Origin: Actinomadura sp. KC06
GTDB taxonomy: Bacteria; Actinomycetota; Actinomycetes; Streptosporangiales; Streptosporangiaceae
NCBI RefSeq assembly: GCF_004348735.1
Contig: NZ_SMKT01000055.1
Location: forward strand, 1-49,872
Direction of reading: 5' to 3'
DNA: 49,872 nt
The number at the start of each line of letters is the position of its first letter. The stretch's first letter is position 1. The notes under the pieces were generated by a model. The model was not told the DNA's origin. It made no database searches and worked only from the letters and a program-made list of their open reading frames with translations. Of this stretch, positions 40,302 through 48,268 are shown in pieces. The position numbers and the translations under genes are program-made.

Positions 40302-40985
40302 GTGGCCGGGACGACGGTGAACGAGACGACGGTGGCCGAGGTGATGGCCGAGCTGGCCGCGCTGGAGGACCCGAGGATCCGCGAGGTGAACGAGAAGCAC
40401 GGCGACGACCACGGCGTGAACCTCGGCAAGCTGCGCGCGGTGGCCAAGCGGTTGAAGACGCAGCAGGAGCTCGCGTGCCGGCTGTGGGAGACGGGTGACA
40501 GCTCGGCGCGGCTGCTGGCGCTGCTGATCTGCCGTCCGAAGGCGTTCGGGCGGGACGAGCTGGACGCCATGATGCGCCAGGCGCACAGGCCCAAGGTGCA
40601 CGACTGGCTCGTGAACTATGTGGTGAAGAAGAGCCCGCACGCCGAGGAGCTGCGCCTGGTCTGGTTCGCCGATCCGGATCCGGTGGTGGCGAGCGCCGGC
40701 TGGGCGCTGACGACCGCGCGGGTGGCGAAGAGGCCCGAGGGCCTTGACCTCGCCGGGCTGCTCGACATCGTCGAGGCGGAGATGAAGGACGCCCCCGACC
40801 GCCTGCAGTGGGCGATGAACGAGTGCCTGAGCACCATCGGGATCGAGCACGCCGGGCTCCGCGCCCGCGCCGTCGAAATCGGCGAGCGGCTGGAGGTGCT
40901 CAAGGACTATCCGACGTCGCCGGGCTGCACGTCGCCGTTCGCGCCCGTCTGGATCGCCGAGATGGTGCGGCGGCGCGGCGCGTAG
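40302..40985 (+). CDS. DNA alkylation repair protein (AlkD-like HEAT repeats)
   Basis: A 227-aa protein of the AlkD-related HEAT-repeat DNA glycosylase superfamily. Helical repeats are visible: TTVAEVMAELAALEDPRIREVNEKHGDDHGVNLGKLRAVAKRLKTQQELACRLWETGDSSARLLALLICRPKAF, then RQAHRPKVHDWLVNYVVKKSPHAEELRLVWFADPDPVVASAGWALTTARVAK. AlkD excises bulky or cationic N3/N7-alkyl bases without base flipping. The Trp and Asp residues in WFADPDPVV and SAGWAL may be the equivalents of the AlkD active-site Trp/Asp set. GTG 40302 follows GGGAGG. This short type may have diverged in substrate. It stands alone after the remnants. Confidence 0.82.
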   Translation: MAGTTVNETTVAEVMAELAALEDPRIREVNEKHGDDHGVNLGKLRAVAKRLKTQQELACRLWETGDSSARLLALLICRPKAFGRDELDAMMRQAHRPKVHDWLVNYVVKKSPHAEELRLVWFADPDPVVASAGWALTTARVAKRPEGLDLAGLLDIVEAEMKDAPDRLQWAMNECLSTIGIEHAGLRARAVEIGERLEVLKDYPTSPGCTSPFAPVWIAEMVRRRGA

Positions 40986-41011
40986 GGGGTCCGCGGTCGC
41001 GCCGGCGGGAT

Positions 41012-41029
41012 AATCTCAACGTTGAGATT
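41012..41029. promoter_or_regulatory. MarR operator palindrome
   Basis: AATCTCAACGTTGAGATT is an 18-bp perfect palindrome, 18 bp before the MarR start and after the AlkD stop. Size and place fit an autoregulatory MarR operator. Confidence 0.8.
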
Positions 41030-41047
41030 GTGGATCGAGGAGGACCC

Positions 41048-41548
41048 ATGGCCGACGCGGTGGACGCGATCCTGGCGCAGTGGGAGCGCGAGCGGCCCGA
41101 CCTGGACTCGTCGCCGATGGGCGTCATCGGGCGGATCTCGCGGGCGCAGCAGCTGCTGGGCCGGGAGCTGAAGGACTTCTTCGCCGCGCACGGGCTGGAG
41201 CGCTGGGAGTTCGACGTGCTGGCGACGCTGCGCCGCCACGGCGCCCCCTACGAGCTGACGGCGGGCGGGCTGCTGCGGGCGGCGATGGTCACCTCGGGCG
41301 CGATCACCAACCGGATCGACCGTATGGAGGCCAGGGGGCTGGTCGAGCGGGTCCGGGACGCCGGTGACCGGCGGTCGGTGCGGATCCGGCTGACGGCGCG
41401 GGGGCTGGAGGTGGTGGACGAGCTGGTGGGCCTGCACGTCGCCAACGAGGAGCGGCTGCTGGCGGGGCTGGACGCGGCCGAGCGGGAGCGGCTGGCGGGG
41501 TCGCTGCGCACGCTGCTGGAGTCGCTGGGCGACACCTCCCTCGGCTGA
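41048..41548 (+). CDS. MarR family transcriptional regulator
   Basis: A 166-aa winged-helix dimeric regulator. GVIGRISRAQQLLGRELKDFFAAHGLERWEFDVLATLRRHGAPYELTAGGLLRAAMVTSGAITNRIDRMEARGLVERVRDAGDRRSVRIRLTARG holds the full wHTH (about 50-120) with the DxRxxxxxLT wing. It lacks the redox Cys of OhrR at the N-terminus, so ligand sensing is more likely. GAGGAGG precedes ATG 41048. A perfect palindrome sits in its 5' region, implying repression of itself. No efflux or hydroperoxide gene is adjacent, so other targets are elsewhere. Confidence 0.93.
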   Translation: MADAVDAILAQWERERPDLDSSPMGVIGRISRAQQLLGRELKDFFAAHGLERWEFDVLATLRRHGAPYELTAGGLLRAAMVTSGAITNRIDRMEARGLVERVRDAGDRRSVRIRLTARGLEVVDELVGLHVANEERLLAGLDAAERERLAGSLRTLLESLGDTSLG

Positions 41549-41598
41549 TCCCCGGGCCCGCGGACCGGCCGCGCCCGGGGGCCCGGGCCGCCGCCGGG

Positions 41599-41616
41599 CC
41601 GCCGCCGGGGCGGCGG
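41599..41616. terminator. GC-rich inverted repeat between marR and WYL gene
   Basis: CCGCCGCC (41599-41606) and GGCGGCGG (41609-41616) are inverted with a 2-nt centre (effective loop 4-6 nt), in a run of GC palindromes between two convergent genes. Confidence 0.4.
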
Positions 41617-42606
41617 TCAGGGCCGGGTGAAGAGGCGGATGGCCCGGGTGGCGCGGGTGGCGATGGCGGCGAGGTGGTCGGCGAGTTCGGGCGGGTCGAG
41701 CAGCGTGTAGTCCACGGTCAGCAGGGTGACGCGGTAGGCCAGGAACCGCAGCGAGTCCGACTGGGTGTGCAGGAGGCAGGTGCGGTCGTCGACCGGTTCC
41801 AGGACGCCCTGCCAGGCGGTGACGTGCTGGGCGGCCTCCTCGGCGGGCAGGTGGAGCCGCAGCCGGGCGCGGATCGTCCCGGAGCCGCCGGCGAGGGCGT
41901 CCATCGCCCAGGTGACGGCGTCGGCGCCGCCGGGCAGCTCGCGTTCGGGCCCGCGGACGCCGGTGCGGTGCGGGCCGGTGATGCGGTCGGCGCGGAAGGT
42001 GCGCCAGTCGGCGCGGTCCTCGTCGTAGGCGACCAGGTACCAGCGGCGGCCCGCGGCGACCAGGCGGTGCGGCTGCGCGTGGCGGCGGGTCTCGCGGCCG
42101 GCGGCGGCGGTGTAGGTGAAGCGGACCTTCTCGCGGGTGACGCAGGCGGCGGCGAGCTGCGCCAGGACGCCGGGGTCGGCGGCGGGCGGGGCGGCGTCCT
42201 GCGGCGGGAGGGACACCGCGGCGGCCGACAGCGCGGCGACGCGGCTGCGCAGCCGGTGGGGGAGGACCTGCTCCAGCTTGGCCAGGGCGCGCAGCGAGGT
42301 GTCCTCGATGCCGGTGACGGCGCCGGCGGCGGCGGTGCGCAGGCCGATCGCGATGGCGATGGCCTCGTCGTCGTCCAGCACGAGGGGCGGCATCGCGGCG
42401 CCGGCGGTGAGCCGGTAGCCGCCGGTGTTGCCGTGCGTGGCGTGGACGGGGTAGCCGAGCTCGCGGAGCCGGTCGACGTCGCGGCGGATGGTGCGGGCGG
42501 TGACGCCGAGCCGGTCGCCGAGTTCGGCGCCGGACCATTCGCGGGGGGTCTGCAGGAGGGACAGCAGCCGCAGCAGCCGTCCGGACGGATCGCGCATATT
42601 TCCCAT
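41617..42606 (-). CDS. YafY-type HTH and WYL domain regulator
   Basis: A 329-aa regulator. HTH: RLLRLLSLLQTPREWSGAELGDRLGVTARTIRRDVDRLRELGYPV, followed by GNTGGYRL (about 10-68). The WYL domain (about 145-225) has REKVRFTYTAAAGRETRRHAQPHRLVAAGRRWYLVAYDEDRADWRTFRADRI. A WCX-like C-terminus (LTVDYTLLDPPELADHLAAIATR) closes the protein. ATG 42606 was chosen; ATG 42597 is an in-frame alternative. It is divergent from the VOC gene at 42706, and an inverted repeat overlaps the VOC -35 element. These proteins often control a neighbouring glyoxalase-like gene. Confidence 0.93.
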   Translation of the reverse strand: MGNMRDPSGRLLRLLSLLQTPREWSGAELGDRLGVTARTIRRDVDRLRELGYPVHATHGNTGGYRLTAGAAMPPLVLDDDEAIAIAIGLRTAAAGAVTGIEDTSLRALAKLEQVLPHRLRSRVAALSAAAVSLPPQDAAPPAADPGVLAQLAAACVTREKVRFTYTAAAGRETRRHAQPHRLVAAGRRWYLVAYDEDRADWRTFRADRITGPHRTGVRGPERELPGGADAVTWAMDALAGGSGTIRARLRLHLPAEEAAQHVTAWQGVLEPVDDRTCLLHTQSDSLRFLAYRVTLLTVDYTLLDPPELADHLAAIATRATRAIRLFTRP

Positions 42607-42617
42607 CCTGCCGCCCT

Positions 42618-42640
42618 AATAGGACGTTCGTTGACCTATT
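42618..42640. promoter_or_regulatory. Operator over the VOC promoter
   Basis: AATAGG (42618-42623) and CCTATT (42635-42640) with an 11-nt spacer. The right arm overlaps a TTGACC -35 (42631-42636), 18 nt before GTAGAC (42655-42660). Likely site of the divergent WYL regulator. Confidence 0.5.
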
Positions 42641-42705
42641 GGCGGGATAGCGTCGTAGACGTCGGGCCGGGAAGGAGATCCCGGCCCCGGTGAAGGAGGC
42701 AGGAC

Positions 42706-43134
42706 ATGCTGCGTGGATTCGCCACCCTCAACTTCTGGGCCGACGACATGGAGGCCGCCAAGGACTGGTACGCCGAGCTGCTGGGCGTGCAGCCGTACTT
42801 CAGCGTCCCGGGCCCGGGCGGCGGGGTCGCCTACTACGAGTTCCGGGTCGGGGACTACGAGCACGAGCTTGGCCTCATCGACGCCCGGTTCCGTCCCGGC
42901 GGCGCGGACGCGGCGGGCCCGGGCGGCGCGATCATGTACTGGCACGTCGACGACCTGCAGGCGGCGGTGGCGCGGCTGCTGTCGCTGGGCGCGACCGAGC
43001 ACGAGAAGATCACCGAGCGGGGCGAGGGGCGCGGGTTCGTCACCGCGTCGGTCGTCGACCCGTTCGGCAACATCCTGGGCGTGATGTCCAACCCGCACTA
43101 CGTGGAGACGCTCGCCACGACCGGGCGGGGCTGA
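42706..43134 (+). CDS. VOC family (glyoxalase-like) protein
   Basis: A 142-aa single-chain VOC protein: MLRGFATLNFWADDMEAAKDWYAELLGVQPYFSVPG, YYEFRVGDYEHELGLIDARFRPGG, then YWHVDDLQAAVARLLSLGATEHE and SVVDPFGNILGVMSNP. Candidate metal ligands are His in the DYEHEL/YWHVDD segments and an acid near DPFGNILG. GAAGGAGG precedes the ATG. A TTGACC-N18-GTAGAC promoter overlaps an inverted repeat, suggesting control by the divergent WYL regulator. The substrate is unknown; a methylglyoxal or lactoyl-thiol role is only one possibility. Confidence 0.9.
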   Translation: MLRGFATLNFWADDMEAAKDWYAELLGVQPYFSVPGPGGGVAYYEFRVGDYEHELGLIDARFRPGGADAAGPGGAIMYWHVDDLQAAVARLLSLGATEHEKITERGEGRGFVTASVVDPFGNILGVMSNPHYVETLATTGRG

Positions 43135-43200
43135 GACCCGGCGGCGTCCGGGCCGCGGGCGGGGGCTACCGTTGGGCTTCCCGATCAGGAGGAGGCCGCG

Positions 43201-43662
43201 ATGCTCCCGCCCGCCCGCACGCCCGAGCAGCGCAAGCACGACGTCCTGGACCGGCTCGGCCGCGACGTGGACGCGTGGGTGGCCACCGCCGACCCGCGCA
43301 CCGGCGCCCCCTACATGGTGCCGCTGTCGTTCCTGTGGGACGGCTCGTCGCTGCTGGTCGCGACACCGTCGCAGAGCGCGACGGGGCGGAACCTGCGGTT
43401 GTCGGGGACGGCCCGCGTCGGGGTGGGCGGCACACGCGACGTCGTCATGATCGACGGGGCGGTGGAGGCGCTGGAGGCCGCGGAGCTGCAGGCCGGCACG
43501 GCCGACGCGTTCGCCGCCAAGACCGATTTCGAGCCGCGGTCCGAGTCCCAGCACTACTTGTACTTCCGGGTGCGGCCGTCGCGGATCCAGGCGTGGCGTG
43601 AGGTCAACGAGCTGCCGGGCCGCGACGTCATGCGCGACGGCCGCTGGCTCGTGGCCGAATGA
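43201..43662 (+). CDS. Pyridoxamine 5'-phosphate oxidase-like protein
   Basis: A 153-aa PNPOx-like split-barrel protein. VLDRLGRDVDAWVATADPRTGAPYMVPLSFLWDGSSLLVATPSQSATGRNLRLSGTARVGVGGTRDVVMIDGAVEAL contains the flavin/F420-binding order seen in the TIGR03667/Rv3369-like F420-binding group. The C-terminal YLYFRVRPSRIQAWREVNELPGRDVMRDGRWL is also typical. It is probably F420- or FMN-binding; the reaction is unknown. AGGAGGAGG precedes ATG 43201. It lies 66 bp after the VOC gene and could be co-transcribed with it. Confidence 0.86.
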   Translation: MLPPARTPEQRKHDVLDRLGRDVDAWVATADPRTGAPYMVPLSFLWDGSSLLVATPSQSATGRNLRLSGTARVGVGGTRDVVMIDGAVEALEAAELQAGTADAFAAKTDFEPRSESQHYLYFRVRPSRIQAWREVNELPGRDVMRDGRWLVAE

Positions 43663-43712
43663 GCGCCGTCCACCGAACCGGGGGCTGCGGGCCTTCGCGT
43701 CCGTTCGATAGA

Positions 43713-43758
43713 TTAGGCCGTAAAGAGATCCGTCTCGGCGCGCTGTTTCATGGCCTAA
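43713..43758. repeat. Inverted repeat in the leader of the TetR gene
   Basis: TTAGGCC (43713-43719) and GGCCTAA (43752-43758) with 32 nt between. The right arm runs directly into the AAGGAG ribosome site. It could be an operator or a translational hairpin. Confidence 0.35.
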
Positions 43759-43769
43759 GGAGATGCTAG

Positions 43770-44591
43770 GTGGTCGTCTTCGCGGGGCAGGGCGACGCTC
43801 GCCGCTCGATGGACCTGCTGTGGCACGGCGGCCCCGGCGAGGCCGGTGAGCCGGAGGGGGCGCGGCCCGGGCCGCGGCCGGGGCTGAGCGTGGCGGTGAT
43901 CGTGGACGCGGCGATCGCGGTCGCCGACGCCGAGGGCATGGCGGCGCTGTCGATGCGCGCGGTCGGCGAGCGGCTCGGCCGCACCGCGATGGCCCTGTAC
44001 ACCTATGTGCCCGGCAAGAGCGTGCTGGTCGACCTGATGTACGACCGGGCGCTGGGGGAGCTGCCCGGCGGCTATGACGCCTCGGCGGGCTGGCGCGCGG
44101 CGCTGGAGGCGTGGGCGGAGGACTCCTGGGCGTTCTACCTGCGGCATCCGTGGATGCTGCAGGTGTCGCAGGCGCGTCCGGTGCTGGGGCCGGGGGAGTA
44201 CCGGGCGCTGGAGGCGCTGCTGGGCGTCCTGGCCGGGACGGGCCTGGCGGCGCCGCGGGTGCGGCGGGCGGTGGCGGCGCTGTCGAGCGTGGTGCGGGGC
44301 GCGGCGCTGACGCTGGCGGAGTCGCGGCAGGCGGTGCGGGCGACGGGCCTGTCGGAGGAGCGGTGGTGGACGGGGCGCGCGGGCGTCCTGCAGGACCTGG
44401 TCCCGGGGTTCGCCGAGCGGTTCCCGCTGGTGGCCTGGCTGCAGGCCGAGGACACCTCCACCGGCGCCGCGGGACAGGGCGGGGACGTGGGGGAGGTGCC
44501 GTTTCTGGAGCGGGCGGCGCGGGAGGCGTTCGAGGGCGGGCTCGTCCTGGTCCTGGACGGTATCGAGGCCGCCGTCGCCGCCCGTCCCTGA
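43770..44591 (+). CDS. TetR/AcrR family regulator with TetR-class C-terminal domain
   Basis: A 273-aa regulator, longer than usual because of a roughly 35-residue N-terminal extension (MVVFAGQGDARRSMDLLWHGGPGEAG). HTH: VAVIVDAAIAVADAEGMAALSMRAVGERLGRTAMALYTYVPGKSVLVDLMYDRAL (about 43-95). The C-terminal domain (about 105-215) has WAEDSWAFYLRHPWMLQVSQARPVLGPGEYRALEALL, the TetR_C_1 group typical of drug-responsive TetR. The rest (from 225) is acidic with helices. The GTG has AAGGAG upstream at good spacing. No efflux gene is adjacent; targets unknown. The inverted repeat in its leader hints at autoregulation. Confidence 0.88.
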   Translation: MVVFAGQGDARRSMDLLWHGGPGEAGEPEGARPGPRPGLSVAVIVDAAIAVADAEGMAALSMRAVGERLGRTAMALYTYVPGKSVLVDLMYDRALGELPGGYDASAGWRAALEAWAEDSWAFYLRHPWMLQVSQARPVLGPGEYRALEALLGVLAGTGLAAPRVRRAVAALSSVVRGAALTLAESRQAVRATGLSEERWWTGRAGVLQDLVPGFAERFPLVAWLQAEDTSTGAAGQGGDVGEVPFLERAAREAFEGGLVLVLDGIEAAVAARP

Positions 44592-44694
44592 CCCCGCCGG
44601 CGGCCTCCACGGGCAGGACGGCGGGTTGGTGTGAGTTGGGTCTCTTGCCGCGCCGGGACGTCACATCCGGGGGGTCGGAAGTGCTCTTACTTGT

Positions 44695-45327
44695 ATGGAA
44701 GCATTCGCGATTCAGCCGCGCGAGATGACCTGCCACACGATCCTGCGCGCCGCGCACGAGGCGTTCCTGCGGGACGTGGACCGGCTCGCGGCGGCGGTGG
44801 CGGCGGGCAAGGGCCGGGCCGCGCACGTCCGCGCGGGCTGGGAGAACTTCAAGGACCTGTTCCGCGCGCATCACGACCTGGAGGACCGGGTGCTGTGGCC
44901 GCGGGTGGAGCGGGCGGTCGGGGGCCGCCGGGTGGAGCTGGCGGTGCTGGCGGAGGTCCGCGCCGAGCACGCGAGGCTCGAGCCGCTGATCGTCCGGGTC
45001 GACGCGGTGATGGAGCAGGACGGCGGGGATCTGCGCCCGGCGGTGGCCGAGCTGCGCGCGGCGCTGGAGGTGTACCTGCGGCATGAGGAGACCGGCGCGC
45101 TGCCGCTGGCGGAGTCGGTGCTGGCCGACGAGGAGTGGCGGGCGCTCGCCGAGGAGGCCAGGCGGCGCTGCGAGGCCAGGACGCCGATGTTCGTGCCGTG
45201 GGTGGTGGACGGGATCGCGCCGATCGAGCGGAGCCGGTTCCTGACGGCGCTGCCGGCGCCGCTGCGGGACCTGAACCGGGTGATGTGGGAGCCGCACTAC
45301 CGCAAGCGCCGCCTCTGGAGCGTCTGA
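44695..45327 (+). CDS. Hemerythrin-domain (cation-binding) protein
   Basis: A 210-aa protein with an N-terminal hemerythrin fold. The four-helix bundle carries His in CHTILRAAHEAFLRDVDRL, RAHHDLEDRVLWPRVE (HHxxED), RAEHARLEPLIVRV and YLRHEETGALPL. This is the H, HHxxE, H, HxxxE/D series that ligates a di-iron centre. The C-terminal part (from about 160) is a helical extension with Arg-rich end RKRRLWSV. Roles include O2/NO/ROS sensing or iron handling; not determined here. There is no clear ribosome site before ATG 44695. It ends convergently with the Mrp operon at a nested hairpin. Confidence 0.88.
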   Translation: MEAFAIQPREMTCHTILRAAHEAFLRDVDRLAAAVAAGKGRAAHVRAGWENFKDLFRAHHDLEDRVLWPRVERAVGGRRVELAVLAEVRAEHARLEPLIVRVDAVMEQDGGDLRPAVAELRAALEVYLRHEETGALPLAESVLADEEWRALAEEARRRCEARTPMFVPWVVDGIAPIERSRFLTALPAPLRDLNRVMWEPHYRKRRLWSV

Positions 45328-45369
45328 CCCCGGCGGCGGCGCGCCTTCCGCCGCCCCTGGGTGGGGTCA
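45325..45369. terminator. Nested bidirectional terminator
   Basis: Outer arms TGACCCC (45325-45331) and GGGGTCA (45363-45369) overlap both stop codons. Inner arms GGCGGCGG (45332-45339) and CCGCCGCC (45348-45355) enclose an 8-nt loop. It lies between convergent genes. Confidence 0.75.
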
Positions 45370-47190
45370 GAAGCGGGCGGTGAGCAGGGCCAGGACGGCG
45401 ACGCCGGCGGTGAGCCAGGCGGCGTAGTCGCCGATGTGGCCCGAGTGCAGGGCGCGCAGGCGCGCGGCGGTGCCGGCGGCGGCGCGTCCGGGGAGCCGTC
45501 CGGTGCGAAGGCGCCGGGGGGCGCGGTGGACGGAGGCGGCGGCGACGGCCGCGGCGAGCAGGAGCGTGACGGCGGATCCGGCGAGGCCGGGCAGGGTCCA
45601 CGGGTCGGCGGGCGGGAGGTGCGGCGGCGGGTGCGCGACGTGGCCGTCCAGGACGAGCCCGGCGTAGGCGTCCCGGCTCGCGAACGCCTCGGCCGCGGCG
45701 GCGACGGGCCCGCCGGGCGTCAGCCCGAGCAGCAGCCCGGCGGCGAGCAGGACGATGCCGGGGGCGAGCATCGTCCAGGGGAGGGAGCGCAGCGTGACGG
45801 GCGTCTCGGGGTCCTCGTGCCCGTCCTCCGGCGCGGAGGATCCGGGGCCGCCGGGTTCGGGGGCGCCGGGTTCGGGGGCGCGGCGCCACACCACGAGCCA
45901 CACGCGCAGGACGGCGCCGGCGGTGAGCGCGGACGCGGCGACCGACAGCGGCGTGTACCACCACCATCCGATCGCGAGGGCGGCGTGCTCGGTGACCGCG
46001 TGCCCGGCGAACAGCCCCGACGGCGGCAGCCCGGCCAGGCACAGCGCGCCGGTCAGGAACGTGACCCCGGTGACGGGCATGCCGCGGCCGCGTCCGCGCA
46101 GCTCGCGGGCGTCGACGGTCTCGTGCCGGTTGAGCAGGGCCCCGGCGCCGAGGAACAGCGCGCCCTTCACCCCGGCGTGCCCGGCCAGGTGGTAGGCGGT
46201 GCCGGCGAGCGCGTCGGGGGTCGCGGCGGCGACGCCGACCAGCAGCAGCCCGGCGTGGCTGATGGTGGAGTAGGCCAGCAGGCGCTTGACGTGGTGCTGC
46301 AGGACGCACATGACCGCGCCGAGCAGCGCGGCGGCCGCGCCGAGGACGGCGATGGCGCGCAGTGGGACCAGGCCGGGGAACACCGCCCAGTAGGTCCGCG
46401 CGACCCCGTAGACGCCGAGTTCGACCATGACGCCGGAGAACAGGACGCAGACGGGGGTGGGGGCGACGGCGTGGGCGTCGGCGAGCCAGAAGTGGAACGG
46501 GACGGCGGCGGCCTTGACCAGGTATCCGGTGCAGATCAGCACGAACGCGGCGGTGACCAGCGCGTCGGCCTCCCCCGAACCGGTGCCGGTGCCGGTGCCG
46601 GTGAGGTGGCGTCCGGCGGCGGCGAGGCCGAGCTGCCCGGTGCGGCCGTAGACCAGCGCGATGCCGGCGAGGGTGAGGTAGGCGCCGATCGACTGGACGA
46701 TCCCGAAGTTCAGCGCGCCGTGGACGGTGGCGGGCTCCTCGGACCGGTACCCGGTCAGCGCGAACGCCACGACGCTCATCAGCTCGAAGAACACGAACGC
46801 GTCGAACAGGTCGCCGGTGTAGGTGAACGCGCACATCGACGCCAGGAACAGCAGCACCAGCGCGTGGAAGATCGCCTGGATCTCGGTGAAGTACCGCCAG
46901 GAGAACGCCAGCGCGGCCAGGGTGAGCGCGGCGGCGGTGCAGGCGAGCGCGGCGGCGAGCGGGTCGGCGGCCAGCGGGATCCCGACGCCGGTGCCGGGGC
47001 CCCAGCCGCCGAGCCACACGACCTGCGGGTCGCGGCCGGAGCGGGCGAGGGTGAGCGCGGTGAGCGCGGTGACGGCGGTGGCGGTGGCGAGGGCGGCGAC
47101 GTCGACGGCCAGGCGCGGCAGCCACCGCCCGGCGGCGGCGAGCAGCGCGGCGACCAGGACGGGCAGGGCGACGGTGAGCTGCAGGATCAC
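45367..47190 (-). CDS. mnhD: Mrp antiporter subunit D (NuoN/MrpD-like proton translocator)
   Basis: This 607-aa polytopic protein has about 15 or more membrane helices of the proton-conducting NuoL/M/N-MrpA/D type. It shows the conserved ICTGYLVKAAAVPFHFWLADAHAVAPTPVCVLFSGVMVELGVYG segment with Lys and the AYSTISHAGLLLVG helix, HVKRLLAYS, and later LCLAGLPPSGLFAGHA. It is longer than ordinary MrpD (about 500), with a loop containing Pro/Glu repeats (APEPGAPEPGGPG) and extra C-terminal helices. A (GGCACC)4 tract encodes a Thr-Gly run (TGTGTGTG). GTG 47190 overlaps the MnhC stop as GTGA. It is the last gene of the operon and the only NuoL/N-type subunit in it. Confidence 0.9.
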   Translation of the reverse strand: MILQLTVALPVLVAALLAAAGRWLPRLAVDVAALATATAVTALTALTLARSGRDPQVVWLGGWGPGTGVGIPLAADPLAAALACTAAALTLAALAFSWRYFTEIQAIFHALVLLFLASMCAFTYTGDLFDAFVFFELMSVVAFALTGYRSEEPATVHGALNFGIVQSIGAYLTLAGIALVYGRTGQLGLAAAGRHLTGTGTGTGSGEADALVTAAFVLICTGYLVKAAAVPFHFWLADAHAVAPTPVCVLFSGVMVELGVYGVARTYWAVFPGLVPLRAIAVLGAAAALLGAVMCVLQHHVKRLLAYSTISHAGLLLVGVAAATPDALAGTAYHLAGHAGVKGALFLGAGALLNRHETVDARELRGRGRGMPVTGVTFLTGALCLAGLPPSGLFAGHAVTEHAALAIGWWWYTPLSVAASALTAGAVLRVWLVVWRRAPEPGAPEPGGPGSSAPEDGHEDPETPVTLRSLPWTMLAPGIVLLAAGLLLGLTPGGPVAAAAEAFASRDAYAGLVLDGHVAHPPPHLPPADPWTLPGLAGSAVTLLLAAAVAAASVHRAPRRLRTGRLPGRAAAGTAARLRALHSGHIGDYAAWLTAGVAVLALLTARF

Positions 47191-47540
47191 GGTTCGAGGG
47201 ACCGCAGGGCGCCGGGGTCCAGGGTGCCGCGCCGCTTGGCGACCTGGACGGTCAGGGCGAGCAGCAGCGCGGTGACGGTGGCGCCGACGACGATGTCGGT
47301 GAGGGCCATGGCCTGGACGACGGGGTCGGTGACGGGCCCGCCGGCGGGCGGCGGTGGCCGGTCGGAGAAGACGGGCGCGGTGGCGCCGGACCGGTACCCG
47401 ATGGCCAGCAGCAGCACGTAGGTGCCGGACTGGGTGACCGACAGGCACACCACGGCGTGGATGAGGTCGCGGCTGGTGACGATCCCGTAGACGCCGACGA
47501 GCATGATCCAGCCGGCGGTCAGGTAGGGCAGGACGCTCAC
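47187..47540 (-). CDS. mnhC: Mrp antiporter subunit C (NuoK-like)
   Basis: A 117-aa membrane protein with three helices, NuoK/MrpC-like: LTAGWIMLVGVYGIVTSRDLIHAVVCLSVTQSGTYVLLLAIGYRSG, then a Pro-rich loop, then DPVVQAMALTDIVVGATVTALLLALTVQVAKR. The DPVVQALALTxIVxG motif is highly conserved in MrpC. Start GTG 47540 and stop 47187 each share GTGA overlaps with neighbours. It forms part of the membrane arm with D, B and the small subunits, passing protons between half-channels. The helix-1/loop is the usual length for the family. Confidence 0.93.
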   Translation of the reverse strand: MSVLPYLTAGWIMLVGVYGIVTSRDLIHAVVCLSVTQSGTYVLLLAIGYRSGATAPVFSDRPPPPAGGPVTDPVVQAMALTDIVVGATVTALLLALTVQVAKRRGTLDPGALRSLEP

Positions 47541-48268
47541 GGCCGCTCCCGGGAGTCGGCGGGGCCGGTTTCGGGGGCGGGGTCGCGGACGAGGAGGGCC
47601 TGGTCGAAGAACCTGCCGAGCAGCAGGACCAGGGCGCAGCCGACCTCGGCGCCGACGGCGCCGTTGAGGGCGGGCACCCGCCCGGTCGCGGCCCACGCGC
47701 CGGCGGCCAGCACGATCGCGACGAACACGGCGGCGGCGACGGCCTCGGCGGTCTCGAACAGCGGGATGGGGCGCAGCCGCTGCAGCGCCGGGTAGTCGCC
47801 CGCCAGGTAGAGCAGGTGGATGGCGGTGCCGAGGACGACGCCGCCCTGGAATCCGCCGCCGGGGGACTGGTGCCCGTGCGCGACGATGTACACGCCTGCG
47901 GTGAGGGTGACGGGCAGCAGCAGGTATCCGATGATCCGCAGCGCGTCGGGCACGTCGGCGGGCCCGTGCCGGTGGGAGCCGCCGGCGTCCTCCTCCTCGC
48001 TGCGCACGGCGCGCAGCAGCACGACGGCGGCGATCGCGGCCGACAGCAGGATGATCTCCTCGCCGAGGGTGTCGAAGGCGCGCTGGTCGAAGGTGACCGA
48101 CGCGACGGCGTTGGGGGTGCCCTGCGCGACGGCGTGGCGGACGGCGCGGTCGGCGTAGGGGTGCAGGGCGCCGCCGAAGGCGGGCAGGCCGAGGGTCCCG
48201 GCGGTGAACAGGGCGGCGGTGCCGGCGGCGCCGGACGCGAACAGCGCGACGCGGGTGCGGGCCTTCAC
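47537..48268 (-). CDS. mnhB: Mrp antiporter subunit B with MbhE-like N-terminus
   Basis: A 243-aa protein that fuses two small modules. Residues about 1-90 resemble the last segment of MrpA or MbhE (QRAFDTLGEEIILLSAAIAAVVLLRAV). About 105-230 is MnhB proper (IIGYLLLPVTLTAGVYIVAHGHQSPGGGFQGGVVLGTAIHLLYLAGDY, then GRFFDQALLVRDP). The HGHQSPGGGFQGG motif is the MnhB hallmark. This arrangement, following a separate DUF4040 gene, is typical where the C-terminal part of MrpA is encoded apart, as in membrane-bound hydrogenase modules. ATG 48268 overlaps the upstream gene by 4 bp. Confidence 0.9.
   Translation of the reverse strand: MKARTRVALFASGAAGTAALFTAGTLGLPAFGGALHPYADRAVRHAVAQGTPNAVASVTFDQRAFDTLGEEIILLSAAIAAVVLLRAVRSEEEDAGGSHRHGPADVPDALRIIGYLLLPVTLTAGVYIVAHGHQSPGGGFQGGVVLGTAIHLLYLAGDYPALQRLRPIPLFETAEAVAAAVFVAIVLAAGAWAATGRVPALNGAVGAEVGCALVLLLGRFFDQALLVRDPAPETGPADSRERP

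Noticed and set aside
46580..46603. Four copies of CCGGTG as a possible regulatory repeat
   Set aside because: They lie inside MnhD coding sequence and simply encode a Gly-Thr run.
45361..47421. A 686-codon plus-strand frame opposite MnhD
   Set aside because: Gly/Gln/Asp-rich, with no membrane segments or motifs; antisense shadow of a real membrane protein.
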